Shown one piece after another: positions 1 to 9,214 of a stretch of DNA of 64,000 nt; position 1 is the stretch's first letter; each line of letters opens with the position of its first letter. The position numbers and the translations under genes are program-made. The DNA comes from Allobosea vaviloviae (GTDB lineage Bacteria > Pseudomonadota > Alphaproteobacteria > Rhizobiales > Beijerinckiaceae). Under the pieces are notes generated by a model. It did not search any database. It had not been told where the DNA came from and saw only the letters and a list, made by a program, of their open reading frames with translations. The stretch is from the NCBI RefSeq assembly GCF_001298265.1, contig NZ_LGSZ01000080.1, positions 32,233 to 96,232 of the forward strand. The letters are read 5' to 3'.

Positions 1-107
1 TCGGCCAGCGCCTCGGACAGCCCGGCGCGCGTGCGCCCGACCAGCGACAGACGCTGCAAAACGGGTTCGGCCGCTGGCGCGGCGGATTCGAGAACGGAGA
101 GGGTCAT
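1..107 (-). CDS. rlmN: 23S rRNA (adenine-C2)-methyltransferase RlmN, N-terminal fragment
   Basis: The gene runs off the left edge; only about 35 N-terminal codons are present, starting at the ATG at 107. The peptide (MTLSVLESAAPAAEP..., then LVGRTRAGLSEALAE) resembles the variable N-terminus and first helix of alphaproteobacterial RlmN, a radical-SAM enzyme that methylates A2503 of 23S rRNA and A37 of some tRNAs. No catalytic motif is visible because the radical-SAM domain lies outside the window. The adjacent co-oriented IalB gene supports the call, since ialB-rlmN is a common rhizobial gene order. The identity is a context-assisted inference. Confidence 0.65.
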   Translation of the reverse strand, partial: MTLSVLESAAPAAEPVLQRLSLVGRTRAGLSEALA

Positions 108-346
108 CGGAACTCTGGCTCGGGTCGGGCGTCAAAGGCCCGAATGGCTGCGGCTCATAGCACGAGAACGCCCAGCCGCGAAATCACTGCTTCAAAAGCG
201 CTGCCGCAGGGCGGTGATCGGAATTCGCCAGCGTGAGTCGGCTGGCGCGGCTTTCGAGAACCGGAGCGGAGCGGACTATGGTCCGTGAGCACCGGAAGCG
301 CAGGAAGCCGCGTCAAACGACCGCGCTGGCGGATTCCTGCACCGCC

Positions 347-970
347 CTATTTGCAGGCGTCTTCGGCGCGTTTTACGGCCTGGTTCATGCCGGCGAGCGA
401 GTATTTGTCCGCCGTCGGGTTGCCGCGCTTCGACGTGCCCTTGATCTCGAGCGCCGAGCCCTTGCGCAGCGAATCCAGCATGCGCGGCTCCTCGGCTGGA
501 TTCTTCAGCCACATGTTCTGGCCCTTGGCGACCAGCGCGAAACGCTCCGTTCCGATGATCGCCTGATGCTCGACATCTTCCTTGAGGTCGAAATTTAAAA
601 CGAAGCTGATCTCGTTGCGCACGCCCTCGGTCGGGCGCGTAGCGACGAAGAGCAGACCTTCGACATCCTTAAGATTGGCCGGCAGCCGGCTTTCAGCCTT
701 CGACAGGGCGTAGCAGACCTTGGCGCGGCCCTGCTGCGAGGAGAAGGCCTGCCATTTCCCGGCCGTCTCGAGCAGAATCGCCTGGCCCTGGCCGGCGGCA
801 GCGGGGGCGGCCGCAGCAGCTGCCGCGGGACGCGCTTTCTGCTGAGCTTTCTGCTGCGCCATGGCGGCCATGGGCGACAGGGCAAGACCAGCGCAACCCG
901 CCAGCACTGCGAGGAGAACTGTCGGGAGGGGCAAGGCGGTGACGCCGGAGCGGAAGGACGTGATGATCAT
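347..970 (-). CDS. Invasion-associated locus B (IalB) family protein
   Basis: This is a 207-residue exported protein. Residues 1-38 form a signal peptide (hydrophobic LPTVLLAVLAGCAGLALS, cleavage after AMA), followed by a Lys/Ala-rich linker to about residue 60 and an IalB domain. The domain shows the family pattern WQAFSSQQGRAKVCYAL and the conserved C-terminal aspartate-cysteine-lysine ending. IalB was named from Bartonella erythrocyte invasion, but the family is widespread in free-living Hyphomicrobiales and is likely periplasmic or envelope-associated; its biochemical role is unknown. It lies upstream of rlmN on the same strand with a 239-bp gap in which I see no further feature. Confidence 0.88.
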   Translation of the reverse strand: MIITSFRSGVTALPLPTVLLAVLAGCAGLALSPMAAMAQQKAQQKARPAAAAAAAPAAAGQGQAILLETAGKWQAFSSQQGRAKVCYALSKAESRLPANLKDVEGLLFVATRPTEGVRNEISFVLNFDLKEDVEHQAIIGTERFALVAKGQNMWLKNPAEEPRMLDSLRKGSALEIKGTSKRGNPTADKYSLAGMNQAVKRAEDACK

Positions 971-1167
971 GGACCGCTATCAGTCATTAAAAATCTTAAC
1001 ACTGCCTTTACCACCCGTTGACCGGCGCGATCATGCAGACTCGCCGCATAGAGTGTCACGATCCTGGCGAAAATGCGAATGACCGCGCCTGGACGGACCC
1101 CGTTTCGCTCGCCACCGGCCCATGGCACATTCGGCCGCGTAACGAGGCTGCGGCGGATCAGACAACG

Positions 1168-2142
1168 ATGAGGGCATTGCTCTGCGAGCATCATGGGCCG
1201 GCCGAGGCGCTGGTCATCCGCGACATCCCCGAACCGCAGCCAGGGCCGGGCGAGATCGTGATCGCGGTGAAGGCTGCGGCGCTGAACTTCTTCGACACGC
1301 TGATCATCGAGAACCGGTACCAGACCAAGCCGGCCCTGCCCTTCTCGCCGTCGGCTGAATGCGCCGGGACGGTCGCGGCCATCGGCGAGGGCGTTGCCGG
1401 CTGGCAAATCGGCGAGCGCGTCGCCGCCTGGCTTGGATACGGCGCTGCGCGCGAGAAGGTCGTCGTTGCGGCGCAGGCCGCGGTGAAGATTCCCGATGCC
1501 CTCGACGACGCCCAGGCGGCCGGCCTCTTCGTCACCTATGGCACGGCGATGCACGGGCTGATCCAGCGCGCCTCGCTGAAATCAGGCGAGACGCTCGCGA
1601 TCCTGGGCGCGGCCGGCGGCGCGGGACTGGCGGCGGTCGAGATCGGGGCGCTGCTCGGCGCGCGCGTCATCGCCTGCGCCTCCTCGGCCGACAAGCTCGC
1701 GCTCGCCCGCGAGCACGGCGCGCAGGACGAAATCGACTACTCCACGCAGGATATCCGGGCAGGCCTGCGCCGGTTGACCGAGGGACGTGGCGTCGACGTA
1801 CTCTACGACACGGTGGGCGGCGATCTGGCCGAGCCGGCGGTTCGCTCGATGGCCTGGGAAGGACGCTACCTCGTGGTCGGCTTCGCCGGCGGTTCGATCC
1901 CGAAGATCCCTCTCAACCTGCTGCTGCTGAAGGGCTGCGATCTGCGCGGCGTGTTCTGGGGCGATTTCGTGAAGCGCGAGCCGGCCGCCCAGCGCCGCAA
2001 CATGGAGCGGCTGCTCGGCTGGGCCGCAGGCGGCCTGATCCGCGCCCATGTCCATGCGCAGATCCCGCTGGAGCGCTGGATTGAGGCCTACTCGCTGATC
2101 GGCGACCGCAAGGCGAAGGGCAAGGTCGTGCTGACGCTCTAG
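1168..2142 (+). CDS. NADPH:quinone oxidoreductase family protein (zinc-free MDR)
   Basis: The 324-residue product belongs to the medium-chain dehydrogenase/reductase superfamily, quinone oxidoreductase branch. The N-terminus (MRALLCEHHGPAEAL) matches the usual start, so I use the ATG at 1168 although the frame is open from 1018. The catalytic GroES-like half spans about residues 1-120 and the Rossmann half about 125-250, with the nucleotide loop GAAGGAGLAAVEI. Zinc-binding cysteines are absent, as expected for zeta-crystallin-like reductases. It probably reduces quinones or enones with NADPH; the substrate is unknown. It converges on the YkvA gene with 5 bp between stops. Confidence 0.88.
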   Translation: MRALLCEHHGPAEALVIRDIPEPQPGPGEIVIAVKAAALNFFDTLIIENRYQTKPALPFSPSAECAGTVAAIGEGVAGWQIGERVAAWLGYGAAREKVVVAAQAAVKIPDALDDAQAAGLFVTYGTAMHGLIQRASLKSGETLAILGAAGGAGLAAVEIGALLGARVIACASSADKLALAREHGAQDEIDYSTQDIRAGLRRLTEGRGVDVLYDTVGGDLAEPAVRSMAWEGRYLVVGFAGGSIPKIPLNLLLLKGCDLRGVFWGDFVKREPAAQRRNMERLLGWAAGGLIRAHVHAQIPLERWIEAYSLIGDRKAKGKVVLTL

Positions 2143-2147
2143 AAGCC

Positions 2148-2522
2148 TCAGAGCTCCGCCATGGCCTGCCTGGCCTTCTCGCGATGCTCTGTCGTGATCG
2201 AGCCGGCGACCGCCGCCAGCGCGGCCGCAATCACCGCCGCATCGTCGGTGAAGCCGAGGAAGGGCATGATGTCGGGAATCGCATCGATCGGCAGCACGAA
2301 ATAGCCCAGGGCGGCCAGCAGCGTCAGGCGGACGCGGCGCGGCGTCGCGGGATCGCGCGTGCAGATCCACGCCGCCAGCAGATCCTCGGCGAAGGGAATG
2401 CGCTTGGCGACGCGCTTGAGCCGGCCGAGGAACTCCGAGCCGAAGCGTGCCTCGTCGCGCAGGCTCTTGCGGATCGCCGCCATTTCTTCCTCTGTGAAAC
2501 GAGAGGTGAAACCGTCGCTCAT
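2148..2522 (-). CDS. YkvA family (DUF1232) small membrane protein
   Basis: This 124-residue protein contains the DUF1232/YkvA core at about residues 60-100 (LTLLAALGYFVLPIDAIPDIMPFLGFTDDAAVI), with the characteristic YF.LPIDAIPD..P..G..DD pattern and one or two hydrophobic segments. Function is unknown; it is probably an inner-membrane protein. The start at 2522 was chosen because a strong Shine-Dalgarno (AGGAGGGG) lies just upstream; the frame stays open to 2663, but that extension is unlike the family. Confidence 0.85.
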   Translation of the reverse strand: MSDGFTSRFTEEEMAAIRKSLRDEARFGSEFLGRLKRVAKRIPFAEDLLAAWICTRDPATPRRVRLTLLAALGYFVLPIDAIPDIMPFLGFTDDAAVIAAALAAVAGSITTEHREKARQAMAEL

Positions 2523-2710
2523 GTGAGCCCCTCCTGAGGGCCATTGCTGCTGGGCCGCATGATTCCGCGATCGGAAGCCTGCCCCGCCATGTCGAAAGAT
2601 GTGGCCCCGCAGGAAAGCCCGCACAAGAGCCCTGCGCATAAACCAGCTTGGAGCCGCCGGCACGGAGGCTTAAACGCGTCCATCGACCTTTCGCGATCAG
2701 GATACGCCAG

Positions 2711-3496
<786 letters not shown>

Positions 3497-3502
3497 CAGA
3501 GC

Positions 3503-4192
3503 CTATTCGGCCGCCTTCGCTGGCTTGATCTCGTGTTTCAGGATCAACGGCGTCTGCGCCAGCGCAAACAGCATGGTCAGCGGCATCACGCCCCAGACCT
3601 TGAAGGCGACCCAGAAATCCTGGGTCTGCGTGCGCCAGACCACCTCGTTCAGCGCCGCCAGCACGAAGAAGAACAGGCCCCAGCGCAGCGTCAGCTTGCG
3701 CCAGCCCTCCTCGTCGAGCTGCAGCACCGTCTCCAGCACCAGCGCCAGCAGCGAGCGGCCGAAATACAGCCCGCCGAGCAGAACGCAGCCGAACAGCGTG
3801 TTCACGATGGTCGGCTTGACCTTGATGAAGAAGGCGTCGTCGAGCGCGATCGTCAGCCCGCCGAAGACGCTGACCACGACAAAGTTTACGATCGCCATGC
3901 GCGGCAGATAGCCCACCAAAACGCGCGACAGCACGAGCGCAACCAGCGACGCGACCATGAAGACGCCGGTCGCGACGAAGATGCGCCGGTCGGAGGCGAC
4001 GCCGAACAGCCGGTCGCCATAGGAATTAGCAAAAAAGAAGATCGCCAGCGGCCCGAATTCGAGCGCGAGCTTCAAGAGCGGATTGATCTTTGCCCCCGCA
4101 GCGACGACGGCATGCCGCTCGAACCGCTCTGGGCCGCGGTCCTTGACGGCCTGTTTGGTCGCCGTCGCGGTCTCGCTTCGGATTTCAGTCAC
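3503..4192 (-). CDS. yciB: Septation protein A / inner membrane protein YciB (IspZ family)
   Basis: This 229-residue protein is an integral membrane protein of the YciB/IspZ (intracellular septation A) family. Several transmembrane segments are visible from about residue 40 on (LALEFGPLAIFFFANSYGD, IFVATGVFMVASLVALVLS, IVNFVVVSVFGGLTIALDD, a segment around LLGGLYFGRSLL, and a last pair near the C-terminus), together with the family signature KPTIVNTLFG and WGVMPLTMLFALAQ. It is thought to link the envelope with the division or elongation machinery. It starts with GTG at 4192, overlapping the ftsY stop as GTGA, so translation is probably coupled to ftsY. Confidence 0.88.
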   Translation of the reverse strand: MTEIRSETATATKQAVKDRGPERFERHAVVAAGAKINPLLKLALEFGPLAIFFFANSYGDRLFGVASDRRIFVATGVFMVASLVALVLSRVLVGYLPRMAIVNFVVVSVFGGLTIALDDAFFIKVKPTIVNTLFGCVLLGGLYFGRSLLALVLETVLQLDEEGWRKLTLRWGLFFFVLAALNEVVWRTQTQDFWVAFKVWGVMPLTMLFALAQTPLILKHEIKPAKAAE

Positions 4193-5361
4193 GCCGTCTC
4201 TCCCAATCCAGATACGGCGCGGGCGAAGTCCTGAGCCGAGAACGGCTCCAGATCCTCGACGCTCTCGCCGACGCCGATGAAATGCACCGGCAGAGAAAAT
4301 CTCGCAGCCAGCGCCACCAGGATGCCGCCCCGTGCCGTGCCGTCGAGCTTGGTCATCACCAGCCCGGTGACGCCGGCCGTCTCGCGGAAGGCCTCGACCT
4401 GGCTGACCGCATTCTGGCCGACGGTCGCGTCGAGCACCAGGAGCGCCGCATGGGGCGCTTCCGGATCGAGCTTGCGGATGACGCGGACCACCTTGGCGAG
4501 CTCGTCCATCAGCCCCGTCTTGTTCTGCAATCGCCCGGCCGTATCGACCAGCAGCACGTCGGTGCCGGCGGCCCTGGCTTTCTGCAGCGCCTCGAAGGCG
4601 AGCCCCGAGGCATCGGCGCCCTGGTTGCCCGAGACGACCTCGGCCCCCGTCCGCTCGCCCCAGACCTTGAGCTGCTCGATCGCCGCCGCGCGGAAGGTAT
4701 CGCCTGCCGCCAGCATCACGGATTTGCCCTCGGCTCGGAACTTGGCCGCGAGCTTGCCGATCGTCGTCGTCTTGCCCGAGCCGTTGACGCCGACCATCAG
4801 GATCACGAACGGCTTTTTCGTGGCGTCGATGACGAGCGGCAGCGCCACCGGCGTCAGGATCGCCTCGACCTCGCGCGCCAGGATCGCCTTGACCTCGGAG
4901 GGCTCGATCTGCCGGTCGTAGCGTCCGTCGCCGACAGCCTTGGCGACGCGGGCCGCAGTGGTGAGCCCTAGATCGGCCTGGATCAGAATGTCCTCGAGGT
5001 CTTCCAGCGTTGCGGCATCGAGCTTGCGCTTGGTGAAGAGGTCGGTGATGCCGGTCGTCAGCGCAGACGAGGTCCGAGACAATCCCTCGGTCAGCCGGCG
5101 CCACCAGCTCCGCTTCGGCTCGGGCGCGGCCACAGGCGCCACGATGACCGGTGCAGCCTGGACGGGCGCGGGTTCTGGCATGGAGATCGGCAGCGGGGCG
5201 GCCTCGCCGCTCAGCAGTTCCGGCGCGATCGGCGAATCGCCGAGCGGAGCTTCGGGCGGCACGTCCGCAGGCACAGACGGCGCGGGCGTGGCAGGCTCCG
5301 GCTCGTTGCCGAACAATCTCGAAAAGAAGCCGCGCTTCTTCGGTTCGTTCTCGCTCATCAT
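4189..5361 (-). CDS. ftsY: Signal recognition particle receptor FtsY
   Basis: The SRP receptor GTPase docks SRP-ribosome complexes at the inner membrane for co-translational insertion. The 390-residue protein has a charged and Pro/Ala-rich N-terminal A region (to about residue 85), then the NG domain: G1 GVNGSGKTTTIGKLA, the RAAAIEQL insertion-box element, G3 DTAGRLQNK, G4 TKLDGTARGG and the closing GVGESVEDLEPF. Two adjacent ATGs (5361 and 5358) are possible starts. It is divergent from the pseudouridine synthase and followed by yciB with a 4-base overlap. Confidence 0.97.
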   Translation of the reverse strand: MMSENEPKKRGFFSRLFGNEPEPATPAPSVPADVPPEAPLGDSPIAPELLSGEAAPLPISMPEPAPVQAAPVIVAPVAAPEPKRSWWRRLTEGLSRTSSALTTGITDLFTKRKLDAATLEDLEDILIQADLGLTTAARVAKAVGDGRYDRQIEPSEVKAILAREVEAILTPVALPLVIDATKKPFVILMVGVNGSGKTTTIGKLAAKFRAEGKSVMLAAGDTFRAAAIEQLKVWGERTGAEVVSGNQGADASGLAFEALQKARAAGTDVLLVDTAGRLQNKTGLMDELAKVVRVIRKLDPEAPHAALLVLDATVGQNAVSQVEAFRETAGVTGLVMTKLDGTARGGILVALAARFSLPVHFIGVGESVEDLEPFSAQDFARAVSGLGETA

Positions 5362-5431
5362 TCTTCCCGTGGCCTTTGCCGCAGAACAGCTCGTGCTTGC
5401 ACCGCACGGTGGCCTTCGCTAGCGCAATGCC

Positions 5432-6205
5432 ATGACAACGCCCGACCGACCAGAGATTTCCCGACAGGGCGAGGCCTTGGCGCCGCGCGACGAGCCGCCG
5501 CTGCCGTTTCCGCTGCTCTATCGCGACGCGATGATGCTGGTCATCGACAAGCCCGCCGGCCTGCCCTCGCATCGCGGCCCCCAGGCCAAGCGCCGCGTCA
5601 TTCCCGTCCTGACCGACCATCTCGATGCGCTGCGCTTCGGGCTGCCGCGCCGTCCGGAAGCCGCGCACCGGCTCGACAAGGACACCTCCGGCTGCCTGAT
5701 CCTCGGTCGTCATCCCCGCGCCATGGCCGAGCTCAACCAGATGTTCCGCGACGGCCGGATCGACAAGACCTATTGGGCGATCGTGCAGGGCAGCCCGGAA
5801 GCCGATGAGGGCCTGATCGACCTCGCGCTCGGCAAGCGCGCGCCTGATCGCGGCTGGTGGATGAAGGTCGATCCCGAGGGCCTGCCCTCGCAGACGCGCT
5901 ATCGCGTCATGGGTCGGGGCGCGGACGAAACCGGCCCGCTCGCCTGGCTCGAACTCGAACCGCTGACGGGCCGCACCCACCAACTGCGCGTGCATTGCGC
6001 GGCGTCCGGCTGGCCGATGCTCGGCGACGAGATCTATGGCGACGCCCCGCGCGAGGGTGGGCCTGGCCTGCAGCTCCATGCCCGCGCCGTCATCGTGCCG
6101 CTCTATCGCAAGAAGCCGCCGATCCGCGTGGAGGCACCGCCGCCGCCGCATATGGAATCCGCTTTGCGCGCTTGCGGTTGGCTGCCAGCCTTAACCGGCT
6201 CCTAA
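5432..6205 (+). CDS. RluA family pseudouridine synthase
   Basis: This 257-residue enzyme isomerises uridine to pseudouridine in RNA. The catalytic motif HRLDKDTSG is present at about residues 76-84, with the catalytic Asp, followed by LEPLTGRTHQLRVH and the late G(D)EIYG block. No S4 domain is visible, so it belongs to the short RluA-type group; the RNA target cannot be assigned from sequence. The ATG is 70 bp from the divergent ftsY start. Confidence 0.9.
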   Translation: MTTPDRPEISRQGEALAPRDEPPLPFPLLYRDAMMLVIDKPAGLPSHRGPQAKRRVIPVLTDHLDALRFGLPRRPEAAHRLDKDTSGCLILGRHPRAMAELNQMFRDGRIDKTYWAIVQGSPEADEGLIDLALGKRAPDRGWWMKVDPEGLPSQTRYRVMGRGADETGPLAWLELEPLTGRTHQLRVHCAASGWPMLGDEIYGDAPREGGPGLQLHARAVIVPLYRKKPPIRVEAPPPPHMESALRACGWLPALTGS

Positions 6206-6206
6206 C
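6191..6206 (+). promoter_or_regulatory. CtrA-like box, one mismatch, upstream of the DUF6875-like gene
   Basis: TTAACCGGCTCCTAAC matches the CtrA consensus TTAA-N7-TTAAC except for C in place of the first T of the second half. It overlaps the last codons of the pseudouridine synthase and lies about 90 bp upstream of the chosen start of the next gene. Functional status is inference. Confidence 0.35.
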
Positions 6207-6295
6207 GCGATCCGCGCGGCGCGTCGGGAGGCCCGCAACGCTTCCCTAAGATGGCGTTGATAAGGCTGGTCTGCCATCGAGCGGAATCAGAGATC

Positions 6296-6949
6296 ATGCG
6301 GGATACGCAAGCCATCGCGGCGGATCAGGACGCGGCGCTGCTGGGCATTGAAGCGGCGCGCGAGCGCACCGCCGAGGCGCCCGGCGGCCCCCTCGCGACA
6401 CTGCTCGGCTGGGTCGAGGGCTATCTGATGAGTGGCCATGCCGATCTCGGCCGCAGCGGTGCGGTCTGCCCCTTCACCCGTCAGGGGGCGAAGCTCGACA
6501 CGGTCAGGCTCGCCGTCAGCCCGGCCGGACCCGAGGACGAGGCGAGCGCCTTCGCTTTGATCCGCGCCGGCTTCGCCGAACTCGAAGCCATCCCGGCCAA
6601 GGCCGCGATGGCGCATTTCCGCACCGTGATCATCGGCTTCCCGGCCTGCGCGAGCGAGGACGGCATCGCCATGCTCCGTCGCGTGCAGGACCGCCACAAA
6701 TTCTATTCGCTCTCGCGCAACCGGATGATCGGACTGATGCATGCGCAATCCGACGCACCCGGCCTGTGGAACCCCGATTTCCGGCCGCTGCGCTCGCCTT
6801 ATCCGGTGCTCGCAATCCGCCACATGGTCGAGCACGATGCACCCTTTGCTGCGCGTCACCCCTTGCTGCTTCTGCCCTATCTGGCGCGCTTCCCCGTGGC
6901 AGGGCTGAAGCGACTCTTCGCGCATTGGCGGCGGGCGCCGGCCTCGTGA
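6296..6949 (+). CDS. DUF6875-like protein of unknown function
   Basis: This is a 217-residue protein. The conserved-looking parts are CPFTRQGAKLDTVRLAV near residue 50 and GLWNPDFRPLRSPYPVLAIRHMVEHDAPF near residue 165. They recall the DUF6875 family, which has no assigned function; the assignment is from memory of the motif. A short hydrophobic Leu-rich segment (HPLLLLPYLARFPVAGL) lies near the C-terminus, so weak membrane association is possible. I start at 6296 (MRDTQAIAAD); an upstream ATG at 6251 is in frame, and neither has a strong ribosome site. The stop overlaps the GTG of the following acetyltransferase, suggesting a two-gene unit. Confidence 0.7.
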   Translation: MRDTQAIAADQDAALLGIEAARERTAEAPGGPLATLLGWVEGYLMSGHADLGRSGAVCPFTRQGAKLDTVRLAVSPAGPEDEASAFALIRAGFAELEAIPAKAAMAHFRTVIIGFPACASEDGIAMLRRVQDRHKFYSLSRNRMIGLMHAQSDAPGLWNPDFRPLRSPYPVLAIRHMVEHDAPFAARHPLLLLPYLARFPVAGLKRLFAHWRRAPAS

Positions 6950-8154
6950 CGCTGGCGACGAGACGTCCTGCCATCCCAATGGGCGCCAGCCCTGAAGGGC
7001 GCGCAACCGCCGACGCGGACCCGACGCTTCGCCTCGGCCTGGTCGATGACCTCGAGGCCTTCCTGGCCCTGCGCGAGGAGTGGGATGCGCTCTTCGAGCG
7101 CGCAGCCCTGCCGCATCAGGTTTTCCAGAGCCATGTCGTGCTGCGCCACTGGGCCGCGCATTATCTCGACGCCCAGACCCGGCTGAGCATCGTGACGCTG
7201 CGCCGCGACGGCAGGCTGGTGATGGTCTGGCCGCTGGTCCGGCAGCGCCGCTTCGGCATGGTGACATTGCGCTTCATGGGCATTCCCATCGCCCAGTTCG
7301 GCGACGTCCTGGTCGAAGGGGCCGGCGACGAGGCCTTGCTGCTGGAGATGGGCTGGCGCGCCGTCCGCGCGCTGCGGGCCGACATCTTCGAGGCCCGCAA
7401 GCTCCGCGCCGATTCGGTGCTGGCCCGTTCGGGGCTGCTGGCAGGCGCGGCCGCTACCGAGCAGATCGAGGCGCCCTTCGCCTGTCTCGCCAGGCGCGTC
7501 GGCCAGGACGGCCCGAGCCAGGCCTATCCGGCGCGGGAGCGCTCGAACCACCGCAGGCGGCTGCGCCGGCTGGCCGAGCGCGGGCCGCTCACCTTCGATC
7601 TGGTCGCACCCGGCGCCGAGGCTGCCGAACTGGCGGGCGAGGCCGTCACGATGAAGCAGGCCGCGCTGCGCCGGCATGGCATCATCGCACCGGCGATCTC
7701 GGATCCCCGCTTCCAGTGCTTCTTCCGCGACGCCGCCGGCGACGCGGCGGGCGGTTCCCCCCTGCGGATCGCGCTGATCCGCTGCGCCGGCCAGCCAATC
7801 GGCATCGATCTGTCGCTCGACTGCAAGGGCACAAGTTTCGGCCATGTCATCGCGTCGCACCCCGACCATGGGCGCGGAGGCGTCGGCAGCATTCTGATCC
7901 AGCACAGCTTCGCCGGCGCCAAGGCGCGCGGCAACACGGTGTTCGATCTCCTCGGCCCGGCCGACCCCTACAAGCTGGAGCATGCCGACGGGACCACGCG
8001 CGTCGCGGATCTCGCTCTGCCCCTCTCACTCAAGGGCAGGATCGCCTGCGGGCTCGGGCTGCAGCGACTGCGCCCGGCACTGAAGACCGCCGTCAAGCGC
8101 TTGCCGGCGCCCCTGACACGACCGCTCTCTGCCTGGCGCTCCGCTCAGGACTGA
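6946..8154 (+). CDS. GNAT family acetyltransferase of the BioF2-like/Acetyltransf_6 type
   Basis: The roughly 402-residue protein has the two-lobed GNAT arrangement seen in PF13480 proteins: an N-terminal lobe (DLEAFLALREEWDALFERAALPHQVFQS) and a C-terminal acyl-CoA fold with PIGIDLSLDCKGTSFGHVIASHPDHGRGGVGSILIQHSF and FDLLGPADPYKLEHADGTT. Members are often linked to polysaccharide or peptidoglycan-side-chain acyl transfer; the substrate here is unknown. The GTG at 6946 overlaps the upstream stop as GTGA; an ATG at 6979 is an alternative start. It ends 12 bp before the convergent pterin dehydratase. Confidence 0.82.
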   Translation: MTLATRRPAIPMGASPEGRATADADPTLRLGLVDDLEAFLALREEWDALFERAALPHQVFQSHVVLRHWAAHYLDAQTRLSIVTLRRDGRLVMVWPLVRQRRFGMVTLRFMGIPIAQFGDVLVEGAGDEALLLEMGWRAVRALRADIFEARKLRADSVLARSGLLAGAAATEQIEAPFACLARRVGQDGPSQAYPARERSNHRRRLRRLAERGPLTFDLVAPGAEAAELAGEAVTMKQAALRRHGIIAPAISDPRFQCFFRDAAGDAAGGSPLRIALIRCAGQPIGIDLSLDCKGTSFGHVIASHPDHGRGGVGSILIQHSFAGAKARGNTVFDLLGPADPYKLEHADGTTRVADLALPLSLKGRIACGLGLQRLRPALKTAVKRLPAPLTRPLSAWRSAQD

Positions 8155-8166
8155 TGCCCTGACGCG

Positions 8167-8463
8167 TCAGCCGACGATTGCATCCATGGCGCGGGCGAGC
8201 TTGACGTCGAGCTCGGTCAATCCGCCGGCGTCATGCGTCGACAGCGTGACCTCGACGGTGCGGTAGACATTCGACCATTCCGGATGGTGGTTCATCGACT
8301 CCGCCAGCAACGCGACCCGCGTCATCCAGCCGAAGGCCTCGCTGAAATCGCGGAAGACGAAGCGCTTGGCGATGGCCTCGCGTCCCTCGACCAGTTTCCA
8401 GCCGGTCAGGGTTGTCAGGGCCTCATTGCGCGCGTCGGGACCCAGTCGCTTGGGCATCGTCAT
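8167..8463 (-). CDS. 4a-hydroxytetrahydrobiopterin (pterin-4a-carbinolamine) dehydratase
   Basis: This 98-residue enzyme dehydrates 4a-hydroxytetrahydropterin and so recycles the cofactor of aromatic amino acid hydroxylases. The family signature is intact: FRDFSEAFGWMTRVALLAESMNHHPEWSNVYRTVEVTLSTHDAGGLTELD, with the catalytic His-His-Pro and a later His. Its ATG at 8463 overlaps the stop of thpR as ATGA; a second in-frame ATG at 8457 is also possible. No hydroxylase gene is nearby, so the partner is elsewhere or the protein has a moonlighting role. Confidence 0.93.
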   Translation of the reverse strand: MTMPKRLGPDARNEALTTLTGWKLVEGREAIAKRFVFRDFSEAFGWMTRVALLAESMNHHPEWSNVYRTVEVTLSTHDAGGLTELDVKLARAMDAIVG

Positions 8464-9038
8464 CTCCGCTGGAACTCGCCCCGCGCCATGCGATTCGGAT
8501 AGGATGGCCCCAGCGCATAGGCCGCCTCCAGCACATAAGGCCCGCCGCCGACCGAATCACGCGACGACATCAAGGCGAGCCGCCGTGCCGTGAAGGTGAT
8601 CGGGCGGATGATCGGATGCAGGCCCAGATAATCCGCCACGTCGAGGGGCGAGGTGTCGCGCAGCCTCGCCAGCGTGACGTGCGGCACGAATTTACGCCCC
8701 TCCGGCGGCAGGCCGAGCCGGCGCATCAGCCGCTCGAGATCGGCCTGGAGCTCGCTGAGCTTGGCGTTCGGTTGCACCCGCGCGAACACCGCGCGCGGCT
8801 TGTCGCCGCCGAAGCTGCCGATCTCGTCGAGCGTCACCTCGAACGGATAGCTGCGGATATCGCCAAGGAACGCATCGAGTTCATTCGCCGTCCGCCGATC
8901 GACATCGCCGAGGAAGCGCAGGGTGATGTGATAATCGGAGGGATCGATCCAGCGCGCCCCGACCAGTCCGCCCCGGTGCAGCGTCAACGCCGAGGCAACC
9001 TCGGCGGGAATCTCCAGAGCTGTGAACAGCCTCGGCAT
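8460..9038 (-). CDS. thpR: RNA 2',3'-cyclic phosphodiesterase ThpR (LigT family)
   Basis: The 192-residue 2H phosphoesterase hydrolyses RNA 2',3'-cyclic phosphates and is related to 2'-5' RNA ligase. Both hallmark HxTLxxL motifs are present, HITLRFL at about residues 41-47 and HVTLARL at about 123-129. I start at the ATG at 9038 (MPRLFTALEIP), the usual family beginning, rather than the longer frame to 9113. It is the upstream gene of a two-gene unit with the pterin dehydratase. Confidence 0.92.
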   Translation of the reverse strand: MPRLFTALEIPAEVASALTLHRGGLVGARWIDPSDYHITLRFLGDVDRRTANELDAFLGDIRSYPFEVTLDEIGSFGGDKPRAVFARVQPNAKLSELQADLERLMRRLGLPPEGRKFVPHVTLARLRDTSPLDVADYLGLHPIIRPITFTARRLALMSSRDSVGGGPYVLEAAYALGPSYPNRMARGEFQRR

Positions 9039-9130
9039 GTGCGAATCAGTGCCAGCTTTTTGTGACTCTGGCGAGACGAAATGCCGGGCACATGCCGCCT
9101 GATGCGACAGCACCCCCGCTCACGGCCTTC

Positions 9131-9206
9131 ATGGTCGGGCTTGACCCGACCATCTCTGGCGAGAATTCCCTCTACAGGCGATTCTCGGGCAAGGCCCGAG
9201 AATGAC
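9131..9206. repeat. Intergenic palindromic repeat, copy 1
   Basis: Two perfect stem-loops sit in tandem: ATGGTCGGG/CCCGACCAT (9131-9153, loop CTTGA) and ATTCTCGGGC/GCCCGAGAAT (9181-9203, loop AAG), followed by GAC. The element fills the gap between thpR and the aldo/keto reductase. Copies 2 and 4 share the same stem type and the flanking GTCAT/ATGAC ends. Confidence 0.8.
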
Positions 9207-9214
9207 AGCCTGCA

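Noticed and set aside
987..1000. TTAA-N5-TTAAC upstream of ialB as a CtrA site
   Set aside because: The spacing is five bases, not seven, so the two halves do not fit the CtrA consensus.
3503..6151. An 882-codon open frame on the minus strand covering yciB and beyond
   Set aside because: Only its last 229 codons are a real protein (YciB). The rest is antisense or out of frame to ftsY and the pseudouridine synthase and has the low-complexity look of a GC-rich shadow.
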